Source: Pseudomonas sp. IAC-BECa141 (GTDB taxonomy: Bacteria; Pseudomonadota; Gammaproteobacteria; Pseudomonadales; Pseudomonadaceae). From it: a stretch of DNA of 64,000 bases. This document shows, in pieces, positions 10,241 to 20,451 of this stretch. The notes below the pieces were generated by a model. It was not told the DNA's origin and did no database searches. It saw only the letters and a program-made list of their open reading frames with translations. Positions within the stretch are counted from its first letter, which is position 1. Each line of letters opens with the position of its first letter. Both the position numbers and the translations under genes were made by a program. The stretch spans positions 4,774,001 to 4,838,000 of the forward strand of contig NZ_CP065410.1 of the NCBI RefSeq assembly GCF_020544405.1, in the 5' to 3' direction.

Positions 10241-11185
10241 TCAAGCCTCAGGCCAGAACGCCCGAATCCCCGCCACACCCTGAGCCCCGGCATTCCACGC
10301 CTTCTCGCGCTCCGCCGGGCCGACACCGCCCAGCAGAAATACCGGTTTGCTGAAGCTTTCGATCAGCGTCGAAGCCTGCTCCCAGCCCAACGGCTGGGCA
10401 TCCGGGTGAGTCAGGGTCGGCTGCACCGGCGACAGGGTGACGAAATCCACGCCCATCTGCTCGGCCAGCGCCAGTTCTTCAGCGTTATGGCAGGACGCCG
10501 CCAACCAGCGCTCCGCCGGCAGCGGCCGCCCCGCAGCCGCGTACTTGCGCAGTTGCGCCGAGGTGATGTGCCAGCCGGCGGCCGGGAAATCGCCCAGCCA
10601 CTCGAACGGGCCTTTGATCATCAACTGCGCCTTGCCGGCACAGAGGCCGACCGCATCTACCGCCAGATCGCGGTACTTCGGGTCATAACCATTGGGCGCA
10701 CGCAACTGGATCAGCTTGATCCCACCGGCGATCGCCTTCTGGATACCGCGCAGCAAGGCCGGGGTTTCCAGATCTTCCGGGGTGATCAGGTATTCGGCAG
10801 GCAGACGCGCCGCCGCGACGATCGGCTGGTTCGCCGCCGGGAATTCGTAATCCGTCAGCTCCTTGGCCGAAACCCAGGCCAATGGCTGGCCTTCGGCGCC
10901 ATGGGGTTCGCCGGTGAAGCTCGAGACTTCCCAGACATCCAGCAACACCTGTTTGTCCGGATAATCGTGGCGCACCTTGATCAGCGGCCGCGCGGCGCCG
11001 ACGACGATGCCCAATTCTTCGTGCAGCTCACGGGCCAGCGCGGTTTGCACCGACTCGTCGGCTTCGACCTTGCCACCGGGAAATTCCCAGAGGCCGCCCT
11101 GATGCTGGGTATCGGCACGCCGGGCGATCAGAATCTTGCCGCTGTCGTCACGAATGACGGCGGCGGCGACGTGTACACGTTTCAC
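10241..11185 (-). CDS. Nudix hydrolase / thiamine phosphate synthase-like fusion
   Basis: This 314-aa two-domain protein has a Nudix domain at about 1-130, with a complete Nudix box at residues 37-59 (GGKVEADE then AREL-HEELG). The C-terminal region (about 140-314) resembles ThiE/TenI barrels: LIQLRAPNGYD, FVTLSPVQPT and LLGGVGPAEREKAWNAGAQG. The Nudix part resembles MutT, which removes oxidised dGTP; the second half's activity is uncertain. I chose the GTG at 11185 because GGAGG lies 10 bases upstream and it overlaps the GST stop as GTGA. The open frame continues upstream to 11236 but within the GST gene. The fusion is common in Pseudomonas. Confidence 0.88.
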   Translation of the reverse strand: MKRVHVAAAVIRDDSGKILIARRADTQHQGGLWEFPGGKVEADESVQTALARELHEELGIVVGAARPLIKVRHDYPDKQVLLDVWEVSSFTGEPHGAEGQPLAWVSAKELTDYEFPAANQPIVAAARLPAEYLITPEDLETPALLRGIQKAIAGGIKLIQLRAPNGYDPKYRDLAVDAVGLCAGKAQLMIKGPFEWLGDFPAAGWHITSAQLRKYAAAGRPLPAERWLAASCHNAEELALAEQMGVDFVTLSPVQPTLTHPDAQPLGWEQASTLIESFSKPVFLLGGVGPAEREKAWNAGAQGVAGIRAFWPEA

Positions 11186-11814
11186 GACTGCAATTCCTCC
11201 AGTCCAGCCTTTTGCCAGGCCTTGAAGGCCGGCCATTGGTAGACGGTTTCAACATAGGCTTCATCTTCGGCGGGCAGCTTTACCTGATAGGTACGCAGGC
11301 GCACGGCAATCGGTGCAAAGAACGCATCGGCCAGCGACACCCGACCAAACAGGTAAGGTCCTGGCTCAGTCGCAACGGCGCGGCATTCGGCCCATAGCGC
11401 GAGCATGCGCTCGATGTCGACCTTCACCTCAGGCGGCACCGGATTGAGTGGCGCATCGTGGCTCAGGTTGAACGGCATGTGATTGCGCATCGCGAAGAAG
11501 CCGCTGTGCATCTGCGCGCAGGCGGAGCGGGCCTGGGCACGGGCGGCGATATCGGTCGGCCAGAGTTGTTCGGAAGGAAACTGTTCGGCCAGGTATTCGG
11601 CAATCGCCAGAGAATCGGCGATGGTGCCACGGGCAGTTTTCAGCAGCGGCACCTTGGCGGTCGGCGAGTGCGCCAGCAGCCGCTCACGAGTGTCGGGCTT
11701 GCCGAGTTTGACCAGTTCTTCGGTGTAGGGCGCGCCGGTCAGTTCAAGCGCCAGCGCCGCGCGCAGGGACCAGGAGGAAAGCAGTTTGTCGCCAATGATC
11801 AGGTGAAGGCTCAT
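11182..11814 (-). CDS. Glutathione S-transferase family protein
   Basis: This 210-aa cytosolic protein has an N-terminal thioredoxin-like glutathione-binding domain (DKLLSSWSLRAALALELTG, then KVPLLK and the SLAIAEYLAEQFP segment near residue 68) and a C-terminal helical domain. The Ser in SSWS may be the glutathione-activating residue. AAAGGA precedes the ATG. Its stop overlaps the GTG of the Nudix gene by 4 bases, implying translational coupling. The substrate is unknown. Confidence 0.9.
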   Translation of the reverse strand: MSLHLIIGDKLLSSWSLRAALALELTGAPYTEELVKLGKPDTRERLLAHSPTAKVPLLKTARGTIADSLAIAEYLAEQFPSEQLWPTDIAARAQARSACAQMHSGFFAMRNHMPFNLSHDAPLNPVPPEVKVDIERMLALWAECRAVATEPGPYLFGRVSLADAFFAPIAVRLRTYQVKLPAEDEAYVETVYQWPAFKAWQKAGLEELQS

Positions 11815-11837
11815 GTTCGGGTCCTTTCATGGGACAG

Positions 11838-11862
11838 AAGAAAAGGAGGTCCGCAGACCTCC
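11838..11862 (-). terminator. argJ terminator
   Basis: On the minus strand GGAGGTC and GACCTCC (11862-11856 and 11851-11845) form a 7-bp stem with a 4-base loop, then TTTTCTT. It lies 15 bases past the argJ stop and before gst, so gst may be transcribed partly by read-through. Confidence 0.7.
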
Positions 11863-11876
11863 CTCTTCGGCAGGGA

Positions 11877-13094
11877 TCAGGTGCGGTATTCGGCGTTGAT
11901 CTTCACGTACTCGTGGGACAGGTCGGTGGTCCAGATGGTTTCGCTGCAATCGCCGCGACCCAGCTCGATCCGGATGGTGATTTCTTCCTGCTGCATCACC
12001 GCCGAGCCCTGGGCTTCGGTGTAGGTCGCGGCGCGGGCGCCACGGCTGGCGATGCACACGTCACCGAGGAACACGTCGATCTTGCTCACGTCCAGATCCG
12101 GCACGCCGGCACGGCCAACGGCGGCGAGAATGCGGCCCCAGTTCGGGTCGGACGCAAACAGTGCCGTCTTGATCAGCGGCGAGTGGGCCACGGTGTAGCC
12201 GACATCCAGGCATTCCTGGTGATTGCCGCCGCCGTTGACTTCAACGGTCACGAACTTGGTCGCGCCTTCGCCGTCACGCACGATGGCCTGGGCCACATCC
12301 ATGCACACTTCGAACACGGCCTGTTTCAGCTTGGCGAACAGCTCGCCTTCGGCACGGGTGATTTCCGGCAGCGCAGCCTTGCCGGTGGCGATCAGCATGC
12401 AGCAGTCGTTGGTCGAAGTGTCGCCGTCGATGGTGATGCGGTTGAACGACTTGTTGGCGCCGTCCAGCATCAGGTTTTGCAGCACGTCGCGGGAGACTTT
12501 GGCGTCGGTGGCGATGTAGCCGAGCATGGTCGCCATGTTCGGACGGATCATCCCCGCGCCTTTGCTGATGCCGGTGACGGTGATGGTCACGCCGTCATGC
12601 TGGAACTGGCGGCTGGCGCCTTTGGGCAGCGTGTCGGTGGTCATGATGCCAGTGGCGGCAGCTTCCCAGTTGTTTTCCGACAGATCGTCCAGCGCGGCCT
12701 GCAAGGCGCCCTCGATCTTCTCGACCGGCAGCGGCTCGCCGATCACGCCGGTGGAGTACGGCAGGATCTGGCTGGCATCCACACCGGTCAGTTCAGCCAG
12801 TTTGGCGGTGGTTCGCTCGGCGGCTGCCAGGCCCGGTTCGCCGGTGCCGGCGTTGGCATTGCCGGTGTTGGTCAACAGGTAGCGCACCGGGTTCTGCACG
12901 CGCTTCTTGGCCAGGATCACCGGCGCTGCGCAGAAAGCGTTCAACGTAAACACGCCCGCCACGGTGGAACCTTCGGCGCAACGCATCACGACGACATCCT
13001 TGCGCCCCGGGCGCTTGATGCCGGCCGAAGCGATACCGAGTTCAAAACCGGCAACCGGGTGCAACGTTGGCAAAGGACCAAGACCAACAGCCAT
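11877..13094 (-). CDS. argJ: Bifunctional ornithine acetyltransferase / N-acetylglutamate synthase
   Basis: This 405-aa arginine-biosynthesis enzyme recycles the acetyl group from N-acetylornithine to glutamate, and in bifunctional forms also uses acetyl-CoA. The precursor self-cleaves at an Ala-Thr bond. The motif [14 protein letters not shown] is present, placing the cleavage at Ala188/Thr189, with Thr189 becoming the nucleophile of the beta chain. NTGNANAGTG and ATGIMTTDT are also conserved. A clear AAGGAG site precedes the ATG. It is downstream of secA on the same strand, separated by the secA terminator. Confidence 0.96.
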   Translation of the reverse strand: MAVGLGPLPTLHPVAGFELGIASAGIKRPGRKDVVVMRCAEGSTVAGVFTLNAFCAAPVILAKKRVQNPVRYLLTNTGNANAGTGEPGLAAAERTTAKLAELTGVDASQILPYSTGVIGEPLPVEKIEGALQAALDDLSENNWEAAATGIMTTDTLPKGASRQFQHDGVTITVTGISKGAGMIRPNMATMLGYIATDAKVSRDVLQNLMLDGANKSFNRITIDGDTSTNDCCMLIATGKAALPEITRAEGELFAKLKQAVFEVCMDVAQAIVRDGEGATKFVTVEVNGGGNHQECLDVGYTVAHSPLIKTALFASDPNWGRILAAVGRAGVPDLDVSKIDVFLGDVCIASRGARAATYTEAQGSAVMQQEEITIRIELGRGDCSETIWTTDLSHEYVKINAEYRT

Positions 13095-13156
13095 GAATGC
13101 GCTCCTTACTCAATGATGTCAGCACCGCCAAGCGTAGTGGCGGTGGTGTAAATGGC

Positions 13157-13189
13157 AAAACGCCGCGACGGCTGGTGCCGGTCGCGGCG
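13157..13189 (-). terminator. secA terminator
   Basis: On the minus strand CGCCGCGAC pairs with GTCGCGGCG, followed by TTTT (13189 down to 13157), 28 bases beyond the secA stop. Confidence 0.8.
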
Positions 13190-13216
13190 CGGGTATTTCA
13201 GCGATTGAAACGGGGT

Positions 13217-15955
13217 TTACTGGATCTGCCCGTGGCAATGCTTGAATTTCTTGCCCGAACCGCAGTAGCACAGTTCGTTGCGGCCCAGCTTCTGCTCGTT
13301 GCGAACCGGGGCGGCGGCGAGGGCCACATCGACCTCTTCACCGACCAGTTCCGATTGCGCTTCCAGGCCAGGAGCCTCGGCGTGTTCGAACTGCATGCGG
13401 GCGGCCAGTGCTTCGGCTTCCTGACGCAGGCGTTGTTCTTCTTCGGCCGGATCTTCGCGGCGAACCTGAACGTGGGACAGCACGCGGATCGAGTCGCGCT
13501 TGATCGAATCCAGCAGCTCGGAGAACAGCGTGAAGGACTCGCGCTTGTATTCCTGCTTCGGGTTCTTCTGCGCATAACCACGCAAGTGGATGCCGTGACG
13601 CAGGTGATCCATGGTCGACAGGTGGTCTTTCCACAGGTCGTCCAGTACGCGCAGCACGATCTGCTTCTCGAACGAGCGCAGGGCTTCGGCACCCGCCTGG
13701 TCTTCTTTTTCGTTGTAGGCGGCGATCAGCTCGTTCATCAGCTTCTCGCGCAGGGTTTCTTCGTACAGGTGATCGTCTTCGTCGAGCCATTGCTGGATCG
13801 GCAGCTTCACGCCGAAGTCGCTGGCGATCGACGCTTCCAGACCCGCCACGTCCCACTGCTCTGGCAGCGATTGCGGCGGAATGTGCGCGCTGACGGTGGC
13901 GTTCAGGACATCCTGACGGAAATCAGCGATGGTTTCGCCGATGTTGTCCGCAGCCAGCAACGTGTTGCGCATGTGATAGATCACTTTACGCTGCTCGTTG
14001 TTGACGTCGTCGAACTCAAGCAGTTGCTTGCGGATGTCGAAGTTGCGGCCTTCAACCTTGCGCTGCGCCTTCTCGATGGCGTTGGTCACCATGCGGTGCT
14101 CGATCGCTTCACCGGATTGCATGCCCAGGGCCTTCATGAAGTTCTTCACCCGGTCAGAGGCGAAGATGCGCATCAGGCTGTCTTCCAGCGACAGGTAGAA
14201 GCGGCTGGAACCGGCGTCACCCTGACGGCCGGCACGGCCACGCAGCTGGTTGTCGATACGACGGGATTCGTGACGCTCGGACGCGATCACCTGCAGACCG
14301 CCGGACTCCAGCACTTGCTGGTGACGCTTCTGCCAGTCGGCCTTGATCTGGGCAATCTGCTCAGGGGTGGGGTTTTCCAGCGACGCGACTTCAACTTCCC
14401 AGTTGCCGCCCAACAGGATGTCGGTACCACGACCGGCCATGTTGGTAGCGATGGTCAGTGCGCCCGGACGACCGGCCTGCGCGATGATTTCAGCTTCTTT
14501 TTCGTGGAACTTGGCGTTCAGGACCTTGTGTTCGATGCCTTCCTTCACGAGCAATGCGGACATGTGCTCGGAGGTTTCGATGGTCGCAGTACCCACCAGC
14601 ACCGGACGGCCGGCGGCCATGCTTTCCTTGATGTCATTGACGATTGCCGCGTATTTCTCTTCGGCAGTCAGGAACACCAGGTCGTTGTAGTCCTTACGGG
14701 CCAATGGCTTGTTGGTCGGGATCACGACGACCTGCAGACCATAGATCTGATGGAATTCGAACGCTTCGGTGTCGGCGGTACCGGTCATGCCGGCCAGTTT
14801 TTCGTACAGGCGGAAGTAGTTCTGGAACGTGGTCGATGCCAGGGTCTGGCTCTCGGCCTGAATGTTCAGGTTTTCCTTGGCTTCGATGGCCTGGTGCAGG
14901 CCTTCGGACAAACGACGGCCGGGCATGGTACGGCCGGTGTGTTCGTCGACCAGTACGACCTGACCGTCCTGCACGATGTATTCGACGTTGCGGTGGAACA
15001 GCTTGTGCGCACGCAGACCGGCGTAAACGTGAGTCAGCAGGCTCAGGTTATGCGCCGAGTACAGGCTCTCGCCCTCGGCCAGCAGGCCGATGCTGGTCAG
15101 TTGGTCTTCGATGAACTGGTGACCGGCTTCGTTGAGTTCGACCTGACGGGTCTTTTCGTCGACGGTGTAATGGCCTTCCTGGGTGACTTCGCCTTCGACT
15201 TCCTCGACGTGCAGCTTGAGTTTCGGGATCAGCTTGTTGATCTCGATGTACAGCTTGGAGCTGTCCTCGGCCTGACCGGAAATGATCAGCGGGGTACGCG
15301 CTTCGTCGATGAGGATGGAGTCGACTTCGTCGATCACGGCAAAGTTGAGTTCGCGCTGGAATTTCTCTTCCATGCTGAACGCCATGTTGTCGCGCAGGTA
15401 GTCGAACCCGAATTCGTTGTTGGTGCCGTAGGTGATATCGGCAGCGTAGGCGGCGCGCTTCTCTTCCGGCGGCTGGAACGGCGTCACGATGCCGACGCTC
15501 AGACCGAGGAATTCATACAGCGGACGCATCCAGTTGGCGTCGCGGCGGGCCAGGTAATCGTTCACGGTCACAACGTGCACGCCCTTGCCGGACAACGCGT
15601 TGAGGTAAACGCCCAGGGTACCCACCAGGGTCTTGCCTTCACCGGTGCGCATTTCGGCAATCTTGCCTTCGTGCAGGGTCATGCCGCCGATCAGCTGGAC
15701 GTCGAAGTGGCGCATGCCCATGACACGCTTGCCGGCTTCGCGGGCGACCGCAAAGGCTTCCGGCAACAGCTTGTCGAGGGTCTCCCCCTTGGCAATGCGG
15801 TCCTTGAACTCTGCGGTCTTGGCGCGCAGTTGATCGTCCGAGAGGGCGACCATCTTCTCTTCGAAGGCATTGACGAGCTGCACCGTCTTGAGCATGCGCT
15901 TGACTTCACGCTCGTTCTTGCTTCCAAAAAGTTTCTTTAACAAAGGCGCAAACAT
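13217..15955 (-). CDS. secA: Preprotein translocase ATPase SecA
   Basis: This 912-aa motor of the Sec system pushes unfolded preproteins through SecYEG. Walker A MRTGEGKT lies near residue 105 and the DEAD-type Walker [17 protein letters not shown] follows. The late ATPase motif IGRAGR-type segment [10 protein letters not shown] is present. The C-terminal zinc/SecB-binding motif is intact, with Cys896, Cys898, Cys907 and His908 in [14 protein letters not shown] placed the start at [16 protein letters not shown] (15955), the conserved SecA N-terminus, rather than the longer open frame from 16021. Confidence 0.97.
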   Translation of the reverse strand: MFAPLLKKLFGSKNEREVKRMLKTVQLVNAFEEKMVALSDDQLRAKTAEFKDRIAKGETLDKLLPEAFAVAREAGKRVMGMRHFDVQLIGGMTLHEGKIAEMRTGEGKTLVGTLGVYLNALSGKGVHVVTVNDYLARRDANWMRPLYEFLGLSVGIVTPFQPPEEKRAAYAADITYGTNNEFGFDYLRDNMAFSMEEKFQRELNFAVIDEVDSILIDEARTPLIISGQAEDSSKLYIEINKLIPKLKLHVEEVEGEVTQEGHYTVDEKTRQVELNEAGHQFIEDQLTSIGLLAEGESLYSAHNLSLLTHVYAGLRAHKLFHRNVEYIVQDGQVVLVDEHTGRTMPGRRLSEGLHQAIEAKENLNIQAESQTLASTTFQNYFRLYEKLAGMTGTADTEAFEFHQIYGLQVVVIPTNKPLARKDYNDLVFLTAEEKYAAIVNDIKESMAAGRPVLVGTATIETSEHMSALLVKEGIEHKVLNAKFHEKEAEIIAQAGRPGALTIATNMAGRGTDILLGGNWEVEVASLENPTPEQIAQIKADWQKRHQQVLESGGLQVIASERHESRRIDNQLRGRAGRQGDAGSSRFYLSLEDSLMRIFASDRVKNFMKALGMQSGEAIEHRMVTNAIEKAQRKVEGRNFDIRKQLLEFDDVNNEQRKVIYHMRNTLLAADNIGETIADFRQDVLNATVSAHIPPQSLPEQWDVAGLEASIASDFGVKLPIQQWLDEDDHLYEETLREKLMNELIAAYNEKEDQAGAEALRSFEKQIVLRVLDDLWKDHLSTMDHLRHGIHLRGYAQKNPKQEYKRESFTLFSELLDSIKRDSIRVLSHVQVRREDPAEEEQRLRQEAEALAARMQFEHAEAPGLEAQSELVGEEVDVALAAAPVRNEQKLGRNELCYCGSGKKFKHCHGQIQ

Positions 15956-16262
15956 ATCGGCAGGATCTTCCACACTAAAGGGATGGAGGGCGGCCCCGTG
16001 AGTCGCCCGTGCAGCCCTCATGGCCGCATGCGAACGAGCATTCTACCCGGAAACGGTGGTGAGGAAAGTGGGGATATTCCACGATGCTGGCACTGCGCTT
16101 TGACGGGGCTCACTTAAAATAGGGGCGTTTTGCTCAACTTCAAGCCGTACAGCGAAGAAGTTAGTCGTTGATTTAATGGGCAAAGCAGTGACAAAAGCAA
16201 TGGGCGAGTGAAATGGGTGCCATCTGCTACCATGGCGCCTCTGCAACTTCAGGTCCTAGATC

Positions 16263-16718
16263 ATGGCATTTCGCCCTCTCACAGCCAGAGCGCCCGCCGT
16301 TCTGCTACGCGAAGCCAGGCCGTTGAAAGCCATCCTCGGTCATGCCCAACGTCTGGCCCATCTGCAACGTCTGCTCGAAAGCCAGCTGCAACCCGCCGCC
16401 CGTGAACACTGCCACGTGGCCAAGTGGCGCGAAGGCGAGCTGTTGCTGATTGTCACCGACGGCCATTGGGCCACGCGTCTGCGCTATCAGCAGAAACGTC
16501 TGCAACGACAACTGCAGATGTTCGACGAGTTCGCCAATCTGACGCGGATCAAGTTCGCCGTGCGGCCACCGACCCTCCAGCGCGAGACGAGCGGATCCAC
16601 GATCGATCTGTCGACGGATGCGGCGGCGACCATCCAGGCCACCGCCGAAGGGATCAGCGATCCAAATCTGCGAGCGGCCCTGGAACGACTGGCCGCCCAC
16701 GCCAAACCCAAAACCTGA
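16263..16718 (+). CDS. dciA: DciA-like protein (DUF721)
   Basis: This 151-aa protein has an N-terminal LPLKAILGHA-type helix (RPLKAILGHAQRLAHLQR) and a KH-like core, HVAKWREGELLLIVTDGHWATRLRYQQKRL. That pattern matches DUF721/DciA proteins, the ancestral bacterial loaders of replicative helicase DnaB. It is divergent from secA, a neighbourhood it also keeps in other pseudomonads. An AGGTCC element precedes the ATG. The assignment to helicase loading is family knowledge; the gene here was not tested. Confidence 0.82.
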   Translation: MAFRPLTARAPAVLLREARPLKAILGHAQRLAHLQRLLESQLQPAAREHCHVAKWREGELLLIVTDGHWATRLRYQQKRLQRQLQMFDEFANLTRIKFAVRPPTLQRETSGSTIDLSTDAAATIQATAEGISDPNLRAALERLAAHAKPKT

Positions 16719-16728
16719 GCCTTATTGA

Positions 16729-18216
16729 TCAGCGGCGCTTGCTGCCACCCAGCAATGACCCCATCAGACCGCGCACCAACTGTTTGCCCAGCGAATTCGC
16801 CGCCTGACGCATCGCCGATTTGAGCGCCTGCCCCGCCGCCGTGCCGAGGAACTCTCCGGCCCTGTCTGCCAGACTTGGCTCCTCAACCGCCGGTTTACCC
16901 GGCGCCGCTTCAGCCTCCGGTGCCAGCCCCTTGCGGCCCATCAGAATTTCATAGGCCGACTCGCGGTCGATCGGTTTGTCGTACCGCCCCTTGAACGGCG
17001 ACCCGGCAATCAGCATCGTGCGCTCGGTCTCGGTCAACGGCCCGATCCGCGATTGCGGCGGCGCCACCAGCACGCGCTGGACCATTTCCGGCGTGCCCTT
17101 TTCCTGCAAGGTGCCGACCAGCGCCTCGCCAATCCCGAGCTCGGTCAACACCGACAACGTGTCGAACGCCGGATTCGGCCGGAAGCCGTCCGCCACCGCC
17201 CGCAGGGATTTCTGTTCCTTGGCGGTGAACGCGCGCAGGCCGTGCTGGATCCGCAGCCCCAGTTGCGCCAGCACATCATCCGGCAGGTCACCCGGCGACT
17301 GGGTGACGAAATACACGCCGACGCCCTTGGAGCGGATCAAACGCACCACTTGCTCCAGCCGTTCCTGCAAAGCCTTCGGCGTATCGCCGAACAACAAATG
17401 CGCCTCATCGAAAAACAGCGCCAGGAGCGGCTTGTCGGCATCGCCTCGTTCCGGCAGTTGCTCGAACAGCTCGGCCAGCAGCCACAGCAGGAAGGTCGCG
17501 TAGACCTTCGGCGCCTCATGCACCAGACGACTGGCATCCAGCAAATGAATCCGCCCGCGACCATCGGCGGCCGGGTGCAGAATGTCTTCCAGTTGCAGCG
17601 CCGGCTCGCCGAACAACGCTTCGGCGCCCTGCTGTTCCAGCGTCGCCAGACGCCGCAACAGCGCCTGGCTGGAGCCGGTGGTGAACAGCGCGGCGTCATC
17701 GCCCAGCAGTTGCGGATTGTCCTTGAGGTGGTTGAGCAGCGCTTTCAGGTCTTTGAGATCGAGCAGCAATAACCCTTCGCGATCGGCCACTTTGAACGCC
17801 GCGTACAACGCCGATTGCTGGCTGTCGGTCAGTTCCAGCAAGGCCCCGATCAATAGAGGGCCCATTTCACTCAACGTGGTGCGTAACGGATGACCGGACT
17901 GACCGTGGATGTCCCACAAGGTCACGGGATACGCCTGAGGCGTGTGCTTGAGCCACGGCATGCCGGCGATGCGCTCGGCGATCTTGCCCTGGGGATTGCC
18001 GGCGGCACCGAGACCACACAGGTCGCCCTTGACGTCGGCGGCGAACACCGCGACCCCAGCGTCGCTGAACGCCTCGGCCAGACGCTGCAAAGTAACGGTC
18101 TTACCGGTACCGGTGGCCCCGGCTACCAGTCCATGACGGTTGGCCAGGCGCATCGCCTGAGCGATCGGTTGCCCGGCGAGATCGGCGCCGATTACGAGTT
18201 GCAAGGAGTCAGGCAT
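16729..18216 (-). CDS. HerA-like ATPase (DUF853 family)
   Basis: This 495-aa P-loop ATPase of the HerA/FtsK-like group has Walker A GATGTGKT at residues 33-40 and Walker B LLALFFDEAHLLFGD. The DUF853 signature GVYFVTQSPGDLPDDVLAQLG-type segment follows, containing the sensor TQ. The C-terminus is Ala/Lys-rich (SALKSAM-type, then GKQLVRGLMGSLLGG). I chose the ATG at 18216 (MPDSLQLVIGADL) because GGGTGA lies just upstream; a longer start at 18228 adds four residues. It is convergent with dciA, with 10 bases between the stops. The biological role is unknown; related HerA proteins translocate DNA in repair or defence. Confidence 0.88.
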   Translation of the reverse strand: MPDSLQLVIGADLAGQPIAQAMRLANRHGLVAGATGTGKTVTLQRLAEAFSDAGVAVFAADVKGDLCGLGAAGNPQGKIAERIAGMPWLKHTPQAYPVTLWDIHGQSGHPLRTTLSEMGPLLIGALLELTDSQQSALYAAFKVADREGLLLLDLKDLKALLNHLKDNPQLLGDDAALFTTGSSQALLRRLATLEQQGAEALFGEPALQLEDILHPAADGRGRIHLLDASRLVHEAPKVYATFLLWLLAELFEQLPERGDADKPLLALFFDEAHLLFGDTPKALQERLEQVVRLIRSKGVGVYFVTQSPGDLPDDVLAQLGLRIQHGLRAFTAKEQKSLRAVADGFRPNPAFDTLSVLTELGIGEALVGTLQEKGTPEMVQRVLVAPPQSRIGPLTETERTMLIAGSPFKGRYDKPIDRESAYEILMGRKGLAPEAEAAPGKPAVEEPSLADRAGEFLGTAAGQALKSAMRQAANSLGKQLVRGLMGSLLGGSKRR

Positions 18217-18403
18217 TTGGTCACCCAATGATTAATCTTTGTCGAGCATGGCCGATAGAGAGAGTGAGAGACCCGATCAAAAGTCCGGTCTGAGATTTCC
18301 CTAAGGAAAGAAGGAAATATCAGTGCGCTTTCACCCCTGCCCATTCTGCGCGCGTTTATAAAAGCACGCCTTGGACATTAAGACCTTAGCGGAACCCCAA
18401 GCC

Positions 18404-20293
18404 ATGAACAAAAATCTGCGTTTCAGCCATAAAATTTTGCTTGCCGCGGCCCTCATTGTCATTGCCGCCTTCGCTTCGTTCACGCTGTACAACGACTGGT
18501 TGCAGCGCAATGCGATCCGCGAAGACCTGGACAATTACCTCAACGAGATGGGCGAGGTTACAGCCGACAACATCCAGACCTGGCTCAGCGGCCGCATCCT
18601 GCTGATCGAGAACGCTGCCCAGAACATTGCCATCAACCCCGAGCCGTCCGCCGTCGCCAGCCTGCTGGAACAGAAAGCCCTGACGTCGACCTTCATGGCC
18701 TCCTACCTCGGCGATGCCACCGGGCACTTCACCATCCGCCCGGATGCGAAGATGCCGGACGGTTTCGATCCACGCGTTCGCCCCTGGTATAAAGGCGCGG
18801 AAAGCAGCAGCACGTCGACCCTGACCGAACCGTACATCGACGCGGCCACCGGCCAGACCATCATTTCCATCGCCACCGCCGCGAAAAAGGCCGGCCAAAG
18901 CGTGGGCGTGGTGGGCGGCGACCTGAGCCTGCAGACCCTGATCAACACCCTCAGCGCCCGGGACTTCTCCGGCATGGGTTACGCGTTCCTGGTCAGCGCC
19001 GACGGCAAGATTCTGGTGCACCCGGACAAGGCCCTGGTGATGAAGTCACTGAAGGAAGCCTATCCGCAGGACACCCCGCGCATCAGCAGCGACTTCACTG
19101 AAATCACCGTCGACGGCAAGACCCGCATCGTCAACTTCACCCCGATCAAGGGCCTGCCATCGGTGAACTGGTACATCGGCCTGTCGGTGGACAAAGACAA
19201 AGCCTTCTCGATGCTCAGCGAATTCCGCACCTCGGCCGTGATTGCCACCGTAATTGCAGTGGCGATCATCATCGCTCTGCTCGGCATGCTGATCCGTATC
19301 CTGATCCAGCCGCTGCACGTGATGACCCGCGCGATGGAGGACATCGCCGACGGCGAAGGCGACCTGACCAAGCGCCTGACCATCCAGAACCAGGATGAAT
19401 TCGGCGTACTCGGCACCGCATTCAACCGTTTCGTCGAGCGTATCCACGGCTCCATCCGCGAAGTGTCGTCGGCCACCGGCCAGGTCAACGAAGTCGCCCT
19501 ACGCGTGGTCGCGGCCTCGAACTCGTCGATGTACAACTCCGACCAGCAAGCCTCGCGCACCAACAGCGTGGCCGCGGCAATCAACCAGCTCGGCGCCGCC
19601 GCCCAGGAAATCGCCCGCAACGCAGCCCAGGCCTCGACCCAGGCCAGCGATGCCCGCAACCTGGCCGAAGACGGTCAGCAAGTAGTGGATCGCAGCATCA
19701 AGGCGATGAATCAGCTGTCGAGCATGCTCAGCGCATCGAGCAGCAATATCGAATCGCTGAACAGCAAGACCGTGAACATCGGCCAGATTCTGGAAGTGAT
19801 CACCAGCATCTCCCAGCAGACCAACCTGTTGGCGCTCAACGCCGCCATCGAGGCAGCGCGGGCCGGTGAAGCCGGGCGCGGTTTTGCGGTGGTGGCGGAC
19901 GAGGTGCGCAACCTCGCCCACCGCACCCAGGAATCGGCGCAACAGGTGCAGACCATGATCGAGGAGTTGCAAGTCGGCGCCCGCGAATCCGTCAGCACCA
20001 TGAGCGACAGCCAGCGCCACAGCCAGGACAGCGTGGACATCGCCAACCTTGCCGGCGAGCGCTTGAACAGCGTGACCCAGCGCATCGGTGAAATCGACGG
20101 GATGAACCAGTCGGTGGCGACCGCGACCGAGGAACAGACTGCCGTGGTTGAATCGATCAACGTGGATATCACCGAGATCAATACGCTGAACCAGGAAGGT
20201 GTCGAGAACCTGCAGGCGACGTTGCGTGCTTGCTCGGATCTGGAGCAGCAGGCTTCGCGACTGAAGCAGTTGGTGGGTAGTTTCCGTATTTAA
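18404..20293 (+). CDS. Methyl-accepting chemotaxis protein, PctA-like amino-acid receptor
   Basis: This 629-aa chemoreceptor has TM1 at about 8-29, a periplasmic double-Cache domain (about 35-270), TM2, HAMP and a long signalling coiled coil with the tip [29 protein letters not shown]. Residues Arg126, Trp128, Tyr129, Asp146 and Asp173 fall at the same positions as the amino-acid-binding residues of P. aeruginosa PctA; position 121 is Phe where PctA has Tyr (from memory). I therefore predict attraction to amino acids. I chose the ATG at 18404 ([15 protein letters not shown]), matching PctA-type N-termini, over the upstream ATG at 18371. It is a single gene. Confidence 0.93.
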   Translation: MNKNLRFSHKILLAAALIVIAAFASFTLYNDWLQRNAIREDLDNYLNEMGEVTADNIQTWLSGRILLIENAAQNIAINPEPSAVASLLEQKALTSTFMASYLGDATGHFTIRPDAKMPDGFDPRVRPWYKGAESSSTSTLTEPYIDAATGQTIISIATAAKKAGQSVGVVGGDLSLQTLINTLSARDFSGMGYAFLVSADGKILVHPDKALVMKSLKEAYPQDTPRISSDFTEITVDGKTRIVNFTPIKGLPSVNWYIGLSVDKDKAFSMLSEFRTSAVIATVIAVAIIIALLGMLIRILIQPLHVMTRAMEDIADGEGDLTKRLTIQNQDEFGVLGTAFNRFVERIHGSIREVSSATGQVNEVALRVVAASNSSMYNSDQQASRTNSVAAAINQLGAAAQEIARNAAQASTQASDARNLAEDGQQVVDRSIKAMNQLSSMLSASSSNIESLNSKTVNIGQILEVITSISQQTNLLALNAAIEAARAGEAGRGFAVVADEVRNLAHRTQESAQQVQTMIEELQVGARESVSTMSDSQRHSQDSVDIANLAGERLNSVTQRIGEIDGMNQSVATATEEQTAVVESINVDITEINTLNQEGVENLQATLRACSDLEQQASRLKQLVGSFRI

Positions 20294-20305
20294 AGCCGTT
20301 CTGTC

Positions 20306-20346
20306 GGTCGTCTTCATCGGTTCGTTGCCATCTGACGAAGACGACC
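20306..20346 (+). terminator. Possible weak terminator after the chemoreceptor gene
   Basis: GGTCGTCTTC (20306-20315) and GAAGACGACC (20337-20346) are perfect 10-bp arms. No T-run follows, so the hairpin may instead act as an mRNA-stabilising or leader structure of the following operon. Confidence 0.4.
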
Positions 20347-20451
20347 AACAACCCTCCGCAACCGGCCTTGCGCCTCACCGCGAAACCCCGACCGAACATC
20401 TATTCTTGATAAGGGTCAACCAAGGGAGATCAACGCGGAGGGCCGTTCACC

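Noticed and set aside
13097..15940. 947-aa open frame on the plus strand
   Set aside because: It is the antisense shadow of secA, with low-complexity Val/Gly/Gln-rich sequence typical of reversed GC-rich coding DNA.
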